Shown: positions 49,155-58,972, counted from the stretch's first letter. The stretch is 64,000 bases of DNA from Suipraeoptans intestinalis (GCF_009696485.1 NZ_VULY01000018.1:569001-633000), one strand, 5' to 3'. The notes: generated from the letters alone by a model not told the origin. Numbers and translations are program-made.

Positions 49155-50365
49155 GCTTGTCGGATTCTTTTGATAGCTTCCACCGTGTTTTCATAGCTTC
49201 CAAAGGCCGTCAGCCGGAAATACCCTTCTCCGCTGGGCCCAAATCCGGAACCGGGCGTTCCCACCACATTCGCCTTCTCCAACAGGAAGTCAAAAAACTC
49301 CCAGGAAGTCATTCCCTGCGGCGTCTTCAGCCAGATGTAAGGCGCATTCACTCCTCCTGATACCTGATAGCCTGCCTCTCTTAGGCCTGTCTCGATCACA
49401 GATGCATTGTTCATATAGTAGGCCACCTGCTTTTTCAGCTGTTCTTTCCCCTCCGGAGAATACACGGCCTCCCCTGCTCTCTGCACGATATAGGGGGCTC
49501 CGTTGTACTTGGTGCCGTGTCTGCGCGCCCAAAGAGAATGCAGGGTGGTATCTCCACATTTCAGCTCCTTCGGAATGACGGTGGCTCCCAGACGCACTCC
49601 CGTAAATCCCGCATTCTTGGAGAAGCTTCTCAGCTCGATCGCACAGGTTCTGGCTCCCTGGCACTCATAGATGGTATGGGGAACCCCTTCTTCCGAAATA
49701 TACGCCTCGTAGGCCGCGTCATAGATGATGACGGATCCGTTTCGGTTGGCATAGTCCACCCACTCCTGCAGCGCTTCTCTGGAAATAGTCGCCCCTGTCG
49801 GATTATTGGGGAAGCAAAGATAAATGATATCCGGTACCTGATCGGGAAGGGACGGTGCAAATCCGTTTTCCTCCGTGCAGGGCATATAGATCACGTCGCT
49901 CCAGGTCTGGCTGTCCGGGTCATAGATCCCCGTTCTTCCTGCCATCACGTTGGTGTCCACATACACCGGATAAACCGGGTCGCACACGGCAATCCTATTG
50001 TTCTTTGCAAAAATCTCCTGAATATTCCCGGAGTCGCATTTGGCTCCGTCGGAAATAAAGATCTCATCTGCCCGGATCTCACAGCCTCTGGACTGATAGT
50101 CTTCTTTTGCCATGACGCTTCTTAAAAATTCATAGCCAAGATCCGGCGCATACCCGTGAAAGGTCTCGGCATGCCCCATCTCGTCCACCGACCGGTGGAG
50201 GCTTTCGATGATAGCCGGTGCCAGCGGCTGTGTCACATCCCCGATTCCCAGGCGGATGATCTGTTTCTTGGGATTCTGTTCCTGAAAGGCCGCCACTTTT
50301 TTTGCGATATTGGAAAACAGATAGCTGCCCGGAAGCTTTAAATAGTCTTCATTGATTTTAAACAT
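49151..50365 (-). CDS. dapL: LL-diaminopimelate aminotransferase
   Basis: The PLP enzyme converts tetrahydrodipicolinate directly to LL-diaminopimelate, a one-step route to lysine and peptidoglycan found in Clostridia, plants and Chlamydia. The 404-residue chain shows RLGIGDVTQPLAPAII (38-53), CFPNNPTGA near 188, the cofactor lysine in SFSKNAGFTGVRLG near 270, and GFGPSGEGYFRL near 380. It follows the flavodiiron gene by 11 bases and is probably co-transcribed. No lysine riboswitch precedes it, in contrast to the NhaC-type carrier at 412. Confidence 0.94.
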   Translation of the reverse strand: MFKINEDYLKLPGSYLFSNIAKKVAAFQEQNPKKQIIRLGIGDVTQPLAPAIIESLHRSVDEMGHAETFHGYAPDLGYEFLRSVMAKEDYQSRGCEIRADEIFISDGAKCDSGNIQEIFAKNNRIAVCDPVYPVYVDTNVMAGRTGIYDPDSQTWSDVIYMPCTEENGFAPSLPDQVPDIIYLCFPNNPTGATISREALQEWVDYANRNGSVIIYDAAYEAYISEEGVPHTIYECQGARTCAIELRSFSKNAGFTGVRLGATVIPKELKCGDTTLHSLWARRHGTKYNGAPYIVQRAGEAVYSPEGKEQLKKQVAYYMNNASVIETGLREAGYQVSGGVNAPYIWLKTPQGMTSWEFFDFLLEKANVVGTPGSGFGPSGEGYFRLTAFGSYENTVEAIKRIRQA

Positions 50366-50376
50366 ACTGCCACTCC

Positions 50377-51582
50377 TTATTCTGCCAGAGACTTCACGAT
50401 CTGATCTACCACCTGATTAAGTTCCTCTTCCCTTTGTCTGGGAAGCACCGATTTCAGCGAAAGCATTTCACCCAGTACGGTCATCTCTTTCATTTCCTCC
50501 AGTTCTTTCGCCATACCTTTTCCTGCAGACAGCGCCCAGCTTCCGTTCTCGATCAGAACCACCTTCCGGTTCTTGACCGCCAGTGCTTTCATATCCGTCA
50601 GGAGGTTCTCCATTGGCGGGAACATGCCTGCGTTGTAGGTTGCGCTGGCCAATACTACGTGGCTGCAGCGGAAGATCTCTGAGATCAGTTCTGACACATG
50701 TGTGGAGGATACGTCGTATACTGCCAGGTTGGAGACTCCCGCGTCCGCCAGTCTGACTGCCAGAGCGTCCACAGCCCTTTCCGTATTGCCATACACAGAT
50801 CCGTAGATCAGGACCACACCTTTTTCCTCCGGCCGGTAACTGCTCCATGCCTGATATTTCTCTATGAACCAGTCCAGATTGCTCCTCCAGATGGGGCCGT
50901 GCAGAGGACAGATCTTCTCCACTTCCAGCAGCGCCACCTTTTTCAGCACGTTCTGCACCTGTATTCCATATTTCCCCACAATGTTTGCATAATATCTTCT
51001 CGCATCATCCAGCCAGTCCCGTTCAAACCGTATCTCGTCGTTAAAGATGGAGCCGCTGAATGCACCGAACGCGCCAAAAGCATCCGCAGAAAACAGCGTC
51101 TTGTCCGTTACGTCGTAGGTCATCATCACTTCCGGCCAATGTACCATGGGTGCCATGTAAAACCGCAGCGTATGTTTTCCCAGAGACAGCTCTTCTCCTT
51201 CTTTCACCGCAACGGCCCTTTCCGTCATATCCGCTTCATAGAACTGTCCGATGATCTGGATGGCCTTCGCTGTTCCCACCACCTTCATATCCGGAAAACG
51301 GGACAGAAACTCGACGATCCCGGCACAATGATCCGGCTCCACATGATTGACCACCAGATAATCCAGCTGTCTTCCATCCAGCAGGTAATCTACATTTTCG
51401 TAAAGCTGTCTTGCCACCGACTCGTCTACCGTGTCCATCAGCACCGTCTTTTCATCCTCAATAAAATACGCATTGTACGCGATCCCCCGGGGAATCGGAA
51501 ATAAATTTTCAAATCTTTCAAGTCTGCGATCACTGCTTCCTACCCATACAATATCTTCCGTTATCTTTCTGGTACTTTGCAT
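50377..51582 (-). CDS. fprA: Flavodiiron protein (FprA/A-type flavoprotein)
   Basis: At 401 residues, this soluble enzyme reduces O2 to water (or NO to N2O) with electrons from rubredoxin or similar donors. The N-terminal metallo-beta-lactamase-like domain has the di-iron ligands in NHVEPDHCAG near residue 80, MVHWPEVM near 145, and DAFGAFG near 170. The C-terminal flavodoxin domain starts VLIYGSVYGNTERAVDAL near 260. It may take electrons from the rubredoxin encoded at 59463. Confidence 0.94.
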   Translation of the reverse strand: MQSTRKITEDIVWVGSSDRRLERFENLFPIPRGIAYNAYFIEDEKTVLMDTVDESVARQLYENVDYLLDGRQLDYLVVNHVEPDHCAGIVEFLSRFPDMKVVGTAKAIQIIGQFYEADMTERAVAVKEGEELSLGKHTLRFYMAPMVHWPEVMMTYDVTDKTLFSADAFGAFGAFSGSIFNDEIRFERDWLDDARRYYANIVGKYGIQVQNVLKKVALLEVEKICPLHGPIWRSNLDWFIEKYQAWSSYRPEEKGVVLIYGSVYGNTERAVDALAVRLADAGVSNLAVYDVSSTHVSELISEIFRCSHVVLASATYNAGMFPPMENLLTDMKALAVKNRKVVLIENGSWALSAGKGMAKELEEMKEMTVLGEMLSLKSVLPRQREEELNQVVDQIVKSLAE

Positions 51583-51644
51583 TTCTTCACACTCCTATAA
51601 TCACTTTTCTTCCGGTTACATGGGACTTCCCATAAAGCACACTC

Positions 51645-51677
51645 ATTATAGCACAGTTCACAGGAAGTTGCACTTCC
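51645..51677 (-). promoter_or_regulatory. fprA promoter with a palindrome over the -35 region
   Basis: An extended -10 (TGCTATAAT, TATAAT at 51645-51650) has no good -35. At that distance lies the 15-bp palindrome GGAAGT-GCA-ACTTCC (51663-51677), a likely regulator site. Confidence 0.55.
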
Positions 51678-51733
51678 AAAAATTCCCCGAAAAAGCGCCG
51701 TTTCTTCATCCTTTTTCACAAGCTTCGGCCTGA

Positions 51734-53053
51734 TTATTTGTTCTTTGGAAATGTGATCCGGATCCGGGTTCCTGTCCCCTCCCGGCTCTGCAGACAGATC
51801 CTCCCCTCGTGTACCAAAGCTCCGTGCTTCACAATGGACAGACCAAGTCCTGTCCCTCCGCTTTCCTTGGATCTGCTTTTATCCACCCGGTAAAACCGTT
51901 CAAAGACTCTTTCCTGATCTTCTTCCCGTATTCCGATTCCTGTATCCTTTACCTGTAGAAACAGTTCCTCCTCACTGCTGCCTGTCAGGACGGTCACCTT
52001 GCCTCCTTCCCGGTTGTATTTGATGGCATTTTCACAGAGATTAAACAGCATTTCTTCCAGCACCATCCGAATCCCTGTAAAGGCTGCCGTCTCCCCCAGG
52101 ACTTCCAGCGTGATCCCCTTCCTGTCTGCCAGAGGCTTCAGTCTCTCTGCCGTCTCCTTTGCGATCTCCATAAGATCCACCGGTTCTTTTTCCATCTCCG
52201 AGCCGCCTTCATCCAGATGTGACAGCTTCATCATGTCGTGGATCAGAGTGATCAGCCGTCTTGCCTCGTGATAGATCCGGCCCGAAAACCGCTCCACGTC
52301 TTCCTTTTTTACCATCCCTCTCTCCATCAGCTCTGCGTAGCCGGAAATAGAGGTAAGGGGCGTTTTCAGTTCGTGGGACACATTCGCCGAAAATTCTCTG
52401 CGGATCTTCTCTGCTTCTTCCTTTTCTTTGTTCCTTCGATCCAGACTTTCCAGAAGCGGCACCAGTTCCTCATAGATCTGATTTTCCAACGGATGCTCCA
52501 GATCCATGTGATTGATGGGCCGGATCAGTTTTTTCACCTGCCACTGGGACAGAGCTGCCGCCACCAAAAACATCAAGGCCCCTACCGCTCCCATGGCCGG
52601 AAGGATCTTCAAGGAGGTCTGCAGGACCGTGTCCATATTTTTGGAAACCCGCAGGATCTGCCCGTTTTCCAGGAGAACGGCGTAGTACATCATCTCGTTT
52701 CCCAGCGATCTGGACCGTCTTACATCCGTTCCCTCTCCGTGTGCCTTCGCTTCCACCACCTCTTTGCGGCCTGCATGGTTTTCCTTTACCTTGCTTTTCT
52801 GCGAATCATACTGCACCGTTCCGTCTGAATCGATCAATGTCACCCGGGTCCTTCTCTCCACCCGGTCCATCTGCTGCAGATGCTCTGTTCCAAACAGCTC
52901 CACCGTCCGTCTGATATAGGCCGCCTCCTGTGCCATATCTTTTCGTATGACATCCATTGTCTGGCGGTACATGACCCAGGTAGTGCAGCCGCAGGTGATG
53001 ATAAGGGTGACAAACACGATCAGTATCATGCTTTTGCGCAGCCTTTTCTTCAT
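51734..53053 (-). CDS. phoR: Phosphate-sensing histidine kinase (PhoR type)
   Basis: The 439-residue kinase has an N-terminal membrane helix (8-30), a sensor region of about 120 residues, and a second helix near 155-175. The dimerisation domain has the phospho-His in FSANVSHELKTPLTSISGYAE near 235. The N box FNLCENAIKYNREGG, DTGIGI and SGGTGLGLSIVKHG motifs complete it. As last gene of the pst-pho operon it signals phosphate status, with PhoU and the Pst transporter as input. The PAS domain usual in PhoR is not evident. Confidence 0.9.
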   Translation of the reverse strand: MKKRLRKSMILIVFVTLIITCGCTTWVMYRQTMDVIRKDMAQEAAYIRRTVELFGTEHLQQMDRVERRTRVTLIDSDGTVQYDSQKSKVKENHAGRKEVVEAKAHGEGTDVRRSRSLGNEMMYYAVLLENGQILRVSKNMDTVLQTSLKILPAMGAVGALMFLVAAALSQWQVKKLIRPINHMDLEHPLENQIYEELVPLLESLDRRNKEKEEAEKIRREFSANVSHELKTPLTSISGYAELMERGMVKKEDVERFSGRIYHEARRLITLIHDMMKLSHLDEGGSEMEKEPVDLMEIAKETAERLKPLADRKGITLEVLGETAAFTGIRMVLEEMLFNLCENAIKYNREGGKVTVLTGSSEEELFLQVKDTGIGIREEDQERVFERFYRVDKSRSKESGGTGLGLSIVKHGALVHEGRICLQSREGTGTRIRITFPKNK

Positions 53054-53077
53054 GCTTTTGTCCTCTTTTCTTCTTTC

Positions 53078-53767
53078 CTAGCTCTCCATCTGCTTCCGAC
53101 TGTTGATACGATATCCCACTCCCCGTACTGTTTCTATCATACCTCCTGCTCCCAGAAGCTTCTGTCGCAATGTCCGGATATGTACGTCCAGTGTCCTGGT
53201 CTCCCCTGAAAACCCGTAGCCCCAGACGGATTCCAGAAGCTGTTCCCTGGTGTGAACCGTATCCGGCTGTCTCATCAGATGTACCAGAAGCTGATACTCT
53301 TTCAGCGTCAGGGTAATTTCCTCTCCTTCCAGCCTTACTTCATGTTTTTTCCGATCCACTTCCAGATTTCCGATCCGCAGGAGTTCTTCCTTTTCTGCTC
53401 TTCTTGTTAGCCGCCGCAGGACTGCCCTGATCCTAGAGATCAGTTCCATCATCCCGAAGGGCTTCGTGATATAATCGTCCGCCCCTGCATCCAGACCGAC
53501 CACCTTATCGTACTCCTCTCCCTTTGCCGTTACCATGATCACCGGAATATCCCTCCACCTCTCGTCTGTTTTCAGCCATCTCAAAACGGAATATCCGTCC
53601 TCTCCCGGCAGCATCACATCAAGCAAAACAAGCTCTGGCAGTTCCTTTGCCAAAGCTTTTCTGAATGTTTTCGCATTTTCAAATCCTGTTGCCTGAAACC
53701 CCGTGCTTTCCAGGGTATAGACCAAAAGCTCCCGGATGTTCCTGTCATCCTCCACACAAAAAATCAT
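53078..53767 (-). CDS. phoP: Phosphate regulon response regulator (PhoP/PhoB type)
   Basis: The 229-residue OmpR-family regulator starts MIFCVEDDRNIRELLVYTLE. Phospho-acceptor Asp is in VLLDVMLPGEDGYS near 51, Lys in DYITKPFGMMELI near 103. The C-terminal winged helix ends IETVRGVGYRIN. AGGAGG precedes the chosen ATG; an earlier GTG in the same frame overlaps it. It should bind the Pho boxes at 57959-57998. Confidence 0.9.
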   Translation of the reverse strand: MIFCVEDDRNIRELLVYTLESTGFQATGFENAKTFRKALAKELPELVLLDVMLPGEDGYSVLRWLKTDERWRDIPVIMVTAKGEEYDKVVGLDAGADDYITKPFGMMELISRIRAVLRRLTRRAEKEELLRIGNLEVDRKKHEVRLEGEEITLTLKEYQLLVHLMRQPDTVHTREQLLESVWGYGFSGETRTLDVHIRTLRQKLLGAGGMIETVRGVGYRINSRKQMES

Positions 53768-53805
53768 GCCTTCCTCCTTCTGCTTCACAGGCCATGTCCC
53801 CCGCC

Positions 53806-54459
53806 TTATCCGTTAGGGTTCCGGTGTACGCCGGTAATGGAGAACTCCACCCAGGCGGAAATATTGACAGCATGATCCGCGATCCTTTCCAGATACTTTA
53901 TGATCATCAGAAGATCCACGGCAAATTCCCCGTTTTCTCCTCTTTCTTCAGCGATCAGCTCCACCAGCCGCTCCCTGTTCCTGGTAAACAGCTCATCCAC
54001 CTCATCATCGGCCTCCATGACTCTCCGGGACAGCTCCAGGTCCTTCGTCACATAGGCCCGAACGCTGTCATTTACCATTTTGGCGGCCTTCTTTGCCATC
54101 TCCCGGATCCCCTCCACGTCCACTGCCCCTGTAAACTGGCCGGACAAAATGATCTCTCCGATATCCGCCGCCTGATTTCCGATGCGGGACATGTCCGTTA
54201 CCATCTTCAGCGCCGCCGATATCTGCCGCAGATCTCTTGCTACAGGCTGCTGCTGCAGCAAAAGCTTCAGGCAGAGTCTTTCAATGTCTTTTTCCATCTG
54301 CGAGATCTCTTCATCGAGCTCCATCGCCTTCCTGCCCTGCCGATAGTCGCCTTCCCAAAGTGCGCAGACCGCTTTGTCAATGGCAAATCCGCACAGATCT
54401 CCCATGTCGGTCAACTGCTCATTCAAGTATTTTAGCTGCATTCCGAATCTGTCTCTCAT
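53806..54459 (-). CDS. phoU: Phosphate transport regulator PhoU
   Basis: The 217-residue protein is all-helical with two PhoU repeats (MRDRFGMQLKYLNEQLTDM and, in the second half, VRAYVTKDLELSRRVMEADDEVD, split here as two blocks). It keeps the acidic EIS(Q)MEKDIERLCLKLLL and RIADHAVNISAW metal-binding pattern. It inhibits PhoR signalling when phosphate is ample. The ATG follows the pstB stop by one base; a TTG three codons earlier is less likely. Confidence 0.9.
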   Translation of the reverse strand: MRDRFGMQLKYLNEQLTDMGDLCGFAIDKAVCALWEGDYRQGRKAMELDEEISQMEKDIERLCLKLLLQQQPVARDLRQISAALKMVTDMSRIGNQAADIGEIILSGQFTGAVDVEGIREMAKKAAKMVNDSVRAYVTKDLELSRRVMEADDEVDELFTRNRERLVELIAEERGENGEFAVDLLMIIKYLERIADHAVNISAWVEFSITGVHRNPNG

Positions 54460-54460
54460 C

Positions 54461-55210
54461 TTACCCAAACCTCCCTGTGATATAATCCTCTGTTCGTTTG
54501 TCCGAAGGCATCGAAAACAAGGTTTCCGTGTCTTTGTACTCGATCATCTCTCCCAGCAGAAAGAAGGCTGTATGGTCCGAAATGCGAAGCGCCTGCTGCA
54601 TATTATGGGTAACCATGACAATAGTATAGTCCTTCTTCAGTTCCACTGCAAGGTCTTCTATCCTGGCCGTAGAGATGGGATCCAGAGCAGACGTAGGCTC
54701 ATCCATCAGCAGAACCTCCGGCTCCACTGCAAGCGCCCTGGCGATGCAGACTCTTTGCTGCTGTCCTCCCGAAAGCCCCAGTGCACTTTTTTTCAGCCGG
54801 TCCTTGGTTTCCTCCCAGATCGCTGCATTCCGCAGGGATTTTTCCACAATGGCGTCCAGTCTGCTTTTGGATCTGACTCCATGTGTCCGGGGACCATATG
54901 CCACATTGTCGTAGATGCTCATAGGAAACGGATTGGGCTTTTGAAACACCATTCCCACCCGCTTTCGCAGAAGATTTACGTCCGTATCCCGGAAAATGCT
55001 TTTTCCGTCCAGCTGTACCTCCCCCCGGATCCGACATCCCTCCACCAGATCATTCATCCGGTTCAGGGTTTTTAACAGGGTGGATTTGCCACACCCTGAC
55101 GGCCCTATAAAGGCTGTGATCCGATTGACCTCCACATCCAGATTGATCTGTTTCAATGCCTGAAATTCCCCGTAATGCAGGTCCAGATTTTGAATCTTTA
55201 TTTTATTCAT
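54461..55210 (-). CDS. pstB: Phosphate ABC transporter ATPase
   Basis: The 249-residue ATPase powers high-affinity phosphate import. Walker A is [19 protein letters not shown], signature [17 protein letters not shown] near 145, Walker [16 protein letters not shown] near 165, and the PstB-specific [17 protein letters not shown] near 85. It is coupled to pstA (3-base gap) and phoU (1-base gap). Confidence 0.96.
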   Translation of the reverse strand: MNKIKIQNLDLHYGEFQALKQINLDVEVNRITAFIGPSGCGKSTLLKTLNRMNDLVEGCRIRGEVQLDGKSIFRDTDVNLLRKRVGMVFQKPNPFPMSIYDNVAYGPRTHGVRSKSRLDAIVEKSLRNAAIWEETKDRLKKSALGLSGGQQQRVCIARALAVEPEVLLMDEPTSALDPISTARIEDLAVELKKDYTIVMVTHNMQQALRISDHTAFFLLGEMIEYKDTETLFSMPSDKRTEDYITGRFG

Positions 55211-55213
55211 GTG

Positions 55214-56092
55214 CTACCCTCTGTCTTTCATTAATTTTTTTGCCACAAACACGGACAGGCTGTTGATCCCCAGTACAAATACCAGCAGTACCACCGCCGT
55301 TGCATACGCCTGATCCATATACAGTCCCTCGCTGGCCAGACTGTACATATGCACTGCCAGCGTCCTGCCTGAGTGCAGAATGCCTTTTGCGATGTGAGGC
55401 ACCGTCCCCGCCGTATAGATCAAAGCTGCCGTTTCTCCCACGATCCTTCCTGTTGCCAGAATGATGCCCGACAGGATCCCCGGACCTGCGCTGGGAAGGA
55501 TCACCGCAAAGATCGTCCGGATTTTTCCTGCTCCCAGCCCAAAGCTTCCTTCCCGGTAGGCGTCCGGAACGGATTTTAACGCCTCCTCCGTCGTCCGCAA
55601 AATCAAAGGCAGGACCATGATGGACAGGGTGCAGGACCCTGAAAGAAGAGAAAATCCCCAGTCCAGATAGGACACAAAAAACAGCATGCCAAACAGTCCG
55701 TAAATAATGGACGGGATTCCTGTTAAAGTCTCCGTTGTCAGCCGGATCCAGTCCACAAACCTGCTGTCCTTTTTGGCATATTCCACCAGATAGATCGCTG
55801 CTCCCACCCCCAGGGGGATCGCCACCACAAGGGCCAGACCGATCATTTCCAGGGTATTGATCAGCGCCGGAAAAAGAGAGGCATTTTCCGTGGTATAGGT
55901 TATGGCAAACAGGGAAGGCTTCAGATGAAAGATCCCCTTCCAAAACACATATCCCATCAAGCAGAACAGGGCTCCGAATGTGATCAGCGCCGAGCCCCCT
56001 ACCAGAAGCATCAACAGGGCAGATCCCGGCTTTTTTCCGTACATTTCTCCCTGCTCTTTCAAAAAACCGGCTACACTTTTTTTATGTTTCAT
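55214..56092 (-). CDS. pstA: Phosphate ABC transporter permease PstA
   Basis: The 292-residue permease has six predicted membrane helices. The EAA loop is EALKSVPDAYREGSFGLGAG near 165, and GIPSIIYGLFGMLFFV near 115 is typical of PstA/PstC. Its ATG lies 11 bases inside the pstC gene end. With PstC it forms the phosphate channel. Confidence 0.93.
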   Translation of the reverse strand: MKHKKSVAGFLKEQGEMYGKKPGSALLMLLVGGSALITFGALFCLMGYVFWKGIFHLKPSLFAITYTTENASLFPALINTLEMIGLALVVAIPLGVGAAIYLVEYAKKDSRFVDWIRLTTETLTGIPSIIYGLFGMLFFVSYLDWGFSLLSGSCTLSIMVLPLILRTTEEALKSVPDAYREGSFGLGAGKIRTIFAVILPSAGPGILSGIILATGRIVGETAALIYTAGTVPHIAKGILHSGRTLAVHMYSLASEGLYMDQAYATAVVLLVFVLGINSLSVFVAKKLMKDRG

Positions 56093-56960
56093 GGCGACTC
56101 CTTCTCTTTAGCAGGGCTACCTGCCCATTCATGATCAATATAAACACAAAGAGGACGACTCCCGTCCCGATCAGGGCTTCCCTATGCAGGTCTGTGGCAT
56201 ATCCCATTTCTATTACGATATTGGCCGTCAGCGTCCGTATGCCGCGGAAGATCCCGTTTGGCATCCTGGCCTGATTTCCCGCCACCATGATCACCGCCAT
56301 CGTCTCGCCGATGGCCCTTCCGATCCCCAGCACCACTCCTGCGATCACTCCCGACTTTGCTGCCGGCAGCACCGCTGAAAAAACAGCTCTTTCCTTTGTC
56401 GCTCCCAGCGCCACCGCCCCCTCATAATAGAAGGAAGGAACGGCACGGATCGCTGCTTCCGAAACTCCGATCACCGTAGGAAGGATCATCAGTCCCAAAA
56501 GGAAGGATGCCGTCAGGATGCTGTTCCCATTTCCCGGATATCCCATGGCCCGTCCCATCTGCCTGATCCAGGGAACCAGCACCACCAGCCCAAAAAAGCC
56601 ATACACCACCGACGGGATACCTGCCATCAGCTCTGTGGCGGATTTCAGCGGGCGATAGAGCCCCTTCGGACAATAATAGATGAGAAAAACGGCTGTGAAA
56701 ATCCCGATGGGGATTCCCACAAGCGCCGCTCCCGCAGTTACATACAGACTGCCCAGTATCATAGGAAACAAACCATACCTGTCATTTCCCGGTCTCCATA
56801 CCTTCCCCGACAGGAAATTACCCACTCCTATTTTTTCAATGGCCGGAATCCCCTTGGCAAACAGAAAGATACAGATCAGCGCCACCGCCAGGATGGAAGT
56901 TCCGGCAGCTGCCAGAAACAACAGCTTCAGGCCTTTTTCTCTGCCTTTTTTCTTTTGCAT
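56082..56960 (-). CDS. pstC: Phosphate ABC transporter permease PstC
   Basis: This permease is 292 residues long and has six helices. GIPSVVYGFFGLVVLVPW lies near residue 115 and the EAA-loop AIRAVPSFYYEGAVALGATK near 170. The start ATG follows the pstS stop directly, with GAGGTGG inside pstS as ribosome site. Confidence 0.93.
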   Translation of the reverse strand: MQKKKGREKGLKLLFLAAAGTSILAVALICIFLFAKGIPAIEKIGVGNFLSGKVWRPGNDRYGLFPMILGSLYVTAGAALVGIPIGIFTAVFLIYYCPKGLYRPLKSATELMAGIPSVVYGFFGLVVLVPWIRQMGRAMGYPGNGNSILTASFLLGLMILPTVIGVSEAAIRAVPSFYYEGAVALGATKERAVFSAVLPAAKSGVIAGVVLGIGRAIGETMAVIMVAGNQARMPNGIFRGIRTLTANIVIEMGYATDLHREALIGTGVVLFVFILIMNGQVALLKRRSRHET

Positions 56961-57851
56961 CTATTCGTCCACCTCACTCCAGGTATATGCCTTTCCCGTA
57001 AAGATGTCTTTTACCTGCTCCTTCTTCAGTTCTGTGACAGGATTGGACGAATTGACGATCACTGCGATCCCGTCTGTTGCAAGGACTTTTGTCTCCACAC
57101 CTTTAGATGTTTCAGAATCCTTCAGTTCTCTGGAGGCCATTCCGATGTCATAGCTTCCGTCTATGGTCGAAGACACTCCTGTGGTGGAATCTGTGGTCTG
57201 CAGTTCCACATCAACCTTGGTATTTTTCTTCTCATAGGCTTCTGCCAGCTTTTCCATGACCGGAGATACAGAAGAGGATCCTCCCACCACCAGCTTTCCC
57301 TCCACGCTGCCCGGCTCGTAGGGCTTTGCGTCATCCTCCGGTATGTATCCGTTTTCTTCTACGACCTTCTGCCCTTCCTCACTGAGTACAAACTGTATAA
57401 AATCATTCACAAGCGGATTCGTTTCTCCTTCCTTCACCACCAGATTGAAGGGTCTGGAGATCGGATAGTCTCCCGACTTTACCTTGTCCGTCGTAGCTTC
57501 TGCTCCATCGATCTTTACCGCCTTCACTTTATCATTCAAGGCTCCCAATGACACATACCCGATGGCGTATTCGTCTTCCTCTACCGTTGTCAGCATGACC
57601 GATGTACTGTTGGTGATCTGCGCCTCGTCCGTGGTCTTATCTACTTTCTCCCCGTTTTCCTCTTCCTCGATTTCAAACAGTTCCACAAAAGCTCCCCTGG
57701 TTCCGGAGCCTTCCTCCCTGGATACCACAGAAATATCCATTTCCTTATCCCAGTTTCCTGCTTCCTTCTGGTCAGATCCTTTTCCCTTACATCCTGCCAC
57801 GAGCATCGCTGCCAATCCGATCAGAGCCACTAATTTTCCATACTTTTTCAT
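56961..57851 (-). CDS. pstS: Phosphate-binding lipoprotein PstS
   Basis: The 296-residue lipoprotein has signal MKKYGKLVALIGLAAMLVAG-C with lipobox at about 18-21. The phosphate-binding loops are seen as VVSREEGSGTRGAFVELF near 43 and VVGGSSSVSPVMEKLAEAYE near 190, with TDSTTGVSS. In the primary sequence the two lobes appear in swapped order relative to E. coli PstS, as in many Clostridia. AGGAGG precedes the ATG. It is the first gene of the operon. Confidence 0.92.
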   Translation of the reverse strand: MKKYGKLVALIGLAAMLVAGCKGKGSDQKEAGNWDKEMDISVVSREEGSGTRGAFVELFEIEEEENGEKVDKTTDEAQITNSTSVMLTTVEEDEYAIGYVSLGALNDKVKAVKIDGAEATTDKVKSGDYPISRPFNLVVKEGETNPLVNDFIQFVLSEEGQKVVEENGYIPEDDAKPYEPGSVEGKLVVGGSSSVSPVMEKLAEAYEKKNTKVDVELQTTDSTTGVSSTIDGSYDIGMASRELKDSETSKGVETKVLATDGIAVIVNSSNPVTELKKEQVKDIFTGKAYTWSEVDE

Positions 57852-57958
57852 CTTTTTCCTCCTTATGTCCTTCAGGATCCGGCGGTTTTTATCCACCTGC
57901 ACCGCATCCTGTCATCCGACATCTGGTTTTTCGTTACAGTTGTATCTTAAAGGAGCAA

Positions 57959-57998
57959 TGTTAAATCCAAAATCCTGTTCCTGTTAAATCTTTGTAAA
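57959..57998 (-). promoter_or_regulatory. Pho boxes upstream of the pst-pho operon
   Basis: On the minus strand TTTACA (57993-57998) and TTAACA (57982-57987) are spaced 11 bases apart, and TTAACA recurs at 57959-57964. Direct TTAACA-like repeats at 11-bp intervals are the PhoP-binding pattern of Gram-positive bacteria. Confidence 0.75.
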
Positions 57999-58066
57999 AT
58001 CCATCTGTTTTGACAGGTTTTTCCTCTTCTTCCATTTAGCGATAGAATCTGTCCCCCCTTCTGTGC

Positions 58067-58072
58067 TATAAT
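58067..58072 (+). promoter_or_regulatory. Extended -10 promoter of the methyltransferase gene
   Basis: TGTGCTATAAT is an extended -10 with no good -35, 40 bases before the ATG at 58112. Confidence 0.55.
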
Positions 58073-58111
58073 AGGAACAATCGGAAATTCGGAAAGGTGA
58101 GGACAGATAGC

Positions 58112-58972
58112 ATGTGGATTGCAGAAAATTGGAAGGATTATGAGGTATTGGATTGCAGAAAGGGAGAAAAACTGGAAAGATGGGGCGACTTTCTCCTGGT
58201 GCGCCCGGATCCTCAGGTCATCTGGGAAACTCCCAAAGCCTGCCGGGGCTGGGACCGTCCCAACGGCCATTATCGTCGCAGTAAAAAGGGGGGCGGTGAA
58301 TGGGACTTCTTCCAACTGCCCGACCAGTGGCAGATTCGCTATGGTTCTCTTGTTTTCCATCTGAAACCTTTCAGTTTTAAGCACACCGGCCTTTTTCCGG
58401 AACAGGCGGTAAACTGGGATTGGTGCCAGAGTCGGATCCGCCAGGCAGGAAGACCGATAAAAGTCCTGAATCTGTTCGCCTATACAGGAGGTGCCACCCT
58501 GGCCGCAGCTGCAGCCGGCGCCAGCGTCACCCATGTGGACGCTTCGAAAGGCATGGTGGGATGGGCAAAAGAAAATGCCGCTTCCTCCGGACTTTCAGAC
58601 AGACCCATCCGCTGGCTGGTAGATGACTGTATCAAATTTGTGGAGCGGGAGATCCGCCGCGGCAACCATTACGACGCTATCGTCATGGATCCCCCCTCCT
58701 ATGGCAGAGGCCCAAAGGGGGAGATCTGGAAGATCGAGGATGCGATCCACCCTCTGATCCGCCTCTGTGCGCAGCTTCTGTCTCCTGAACCCCTGTTCTT
58801 CCTGATCAATTCCTACACAACAGGTCTTGCTCCTTCTGTACTGACTTACATGTTGTCTGTAGAATTGAAGGACAAAAAAGGGCAGGTAGATGCCCAGGAG
58901 ATCGGACTGCCGGTTTCTTCTTCCGGGCTGATCCTCCCCTGTGGCGCCTCCGCCCGCTGGGAATGTTTATAA
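58112..58972 (+). CDS. Class I SAM-dependent 23S rRNA methyltransferase-like protein
   Basis: The 286-residue protein has an N-terminal beta-rich region and a Rossmann methyltransferase domain. KVLNLFAYTGGATLAAAAAG (near 120) binds SAM, VTHVDASKGMVGWAKENA follows, and DAIVMDPPSYGRGPKGEIW holds the catalytic DPPSY motif. This is the RlmI/RlmK-like family that modifies 23S rRNA cytosine or guanine; the exact target is unclear. No PUA domain is present. The ATG at 58112 is used; the upstream GTG is part of the ribosome site. Confidence 0.85.
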   Translation: MWIAENWKDYEVLDCRKGEKLERWGDFLLVRPDPQVIWETPKACRGWDRPNGHYRRSKKGGGEWDFFQLPDQWQIRYGSLVFHLKPFSFKHTGLFPEQAVNWDWCQSRIRQAGRPIKVLNLFAYTGGATLAAAAAGASVTHVDASKGMVGWAKENAASSGLSDRPIRWLVDDCIKFVEREIRRGNHYDAIVMDPPSYGRGPKGEIWKIEDAIHPLIRLCAQLLSPEPLFFLINSYTTGLAPSVLTYMLSVELKDKKGQVDAQEIGLPVSSSGLILPCGASARWECL

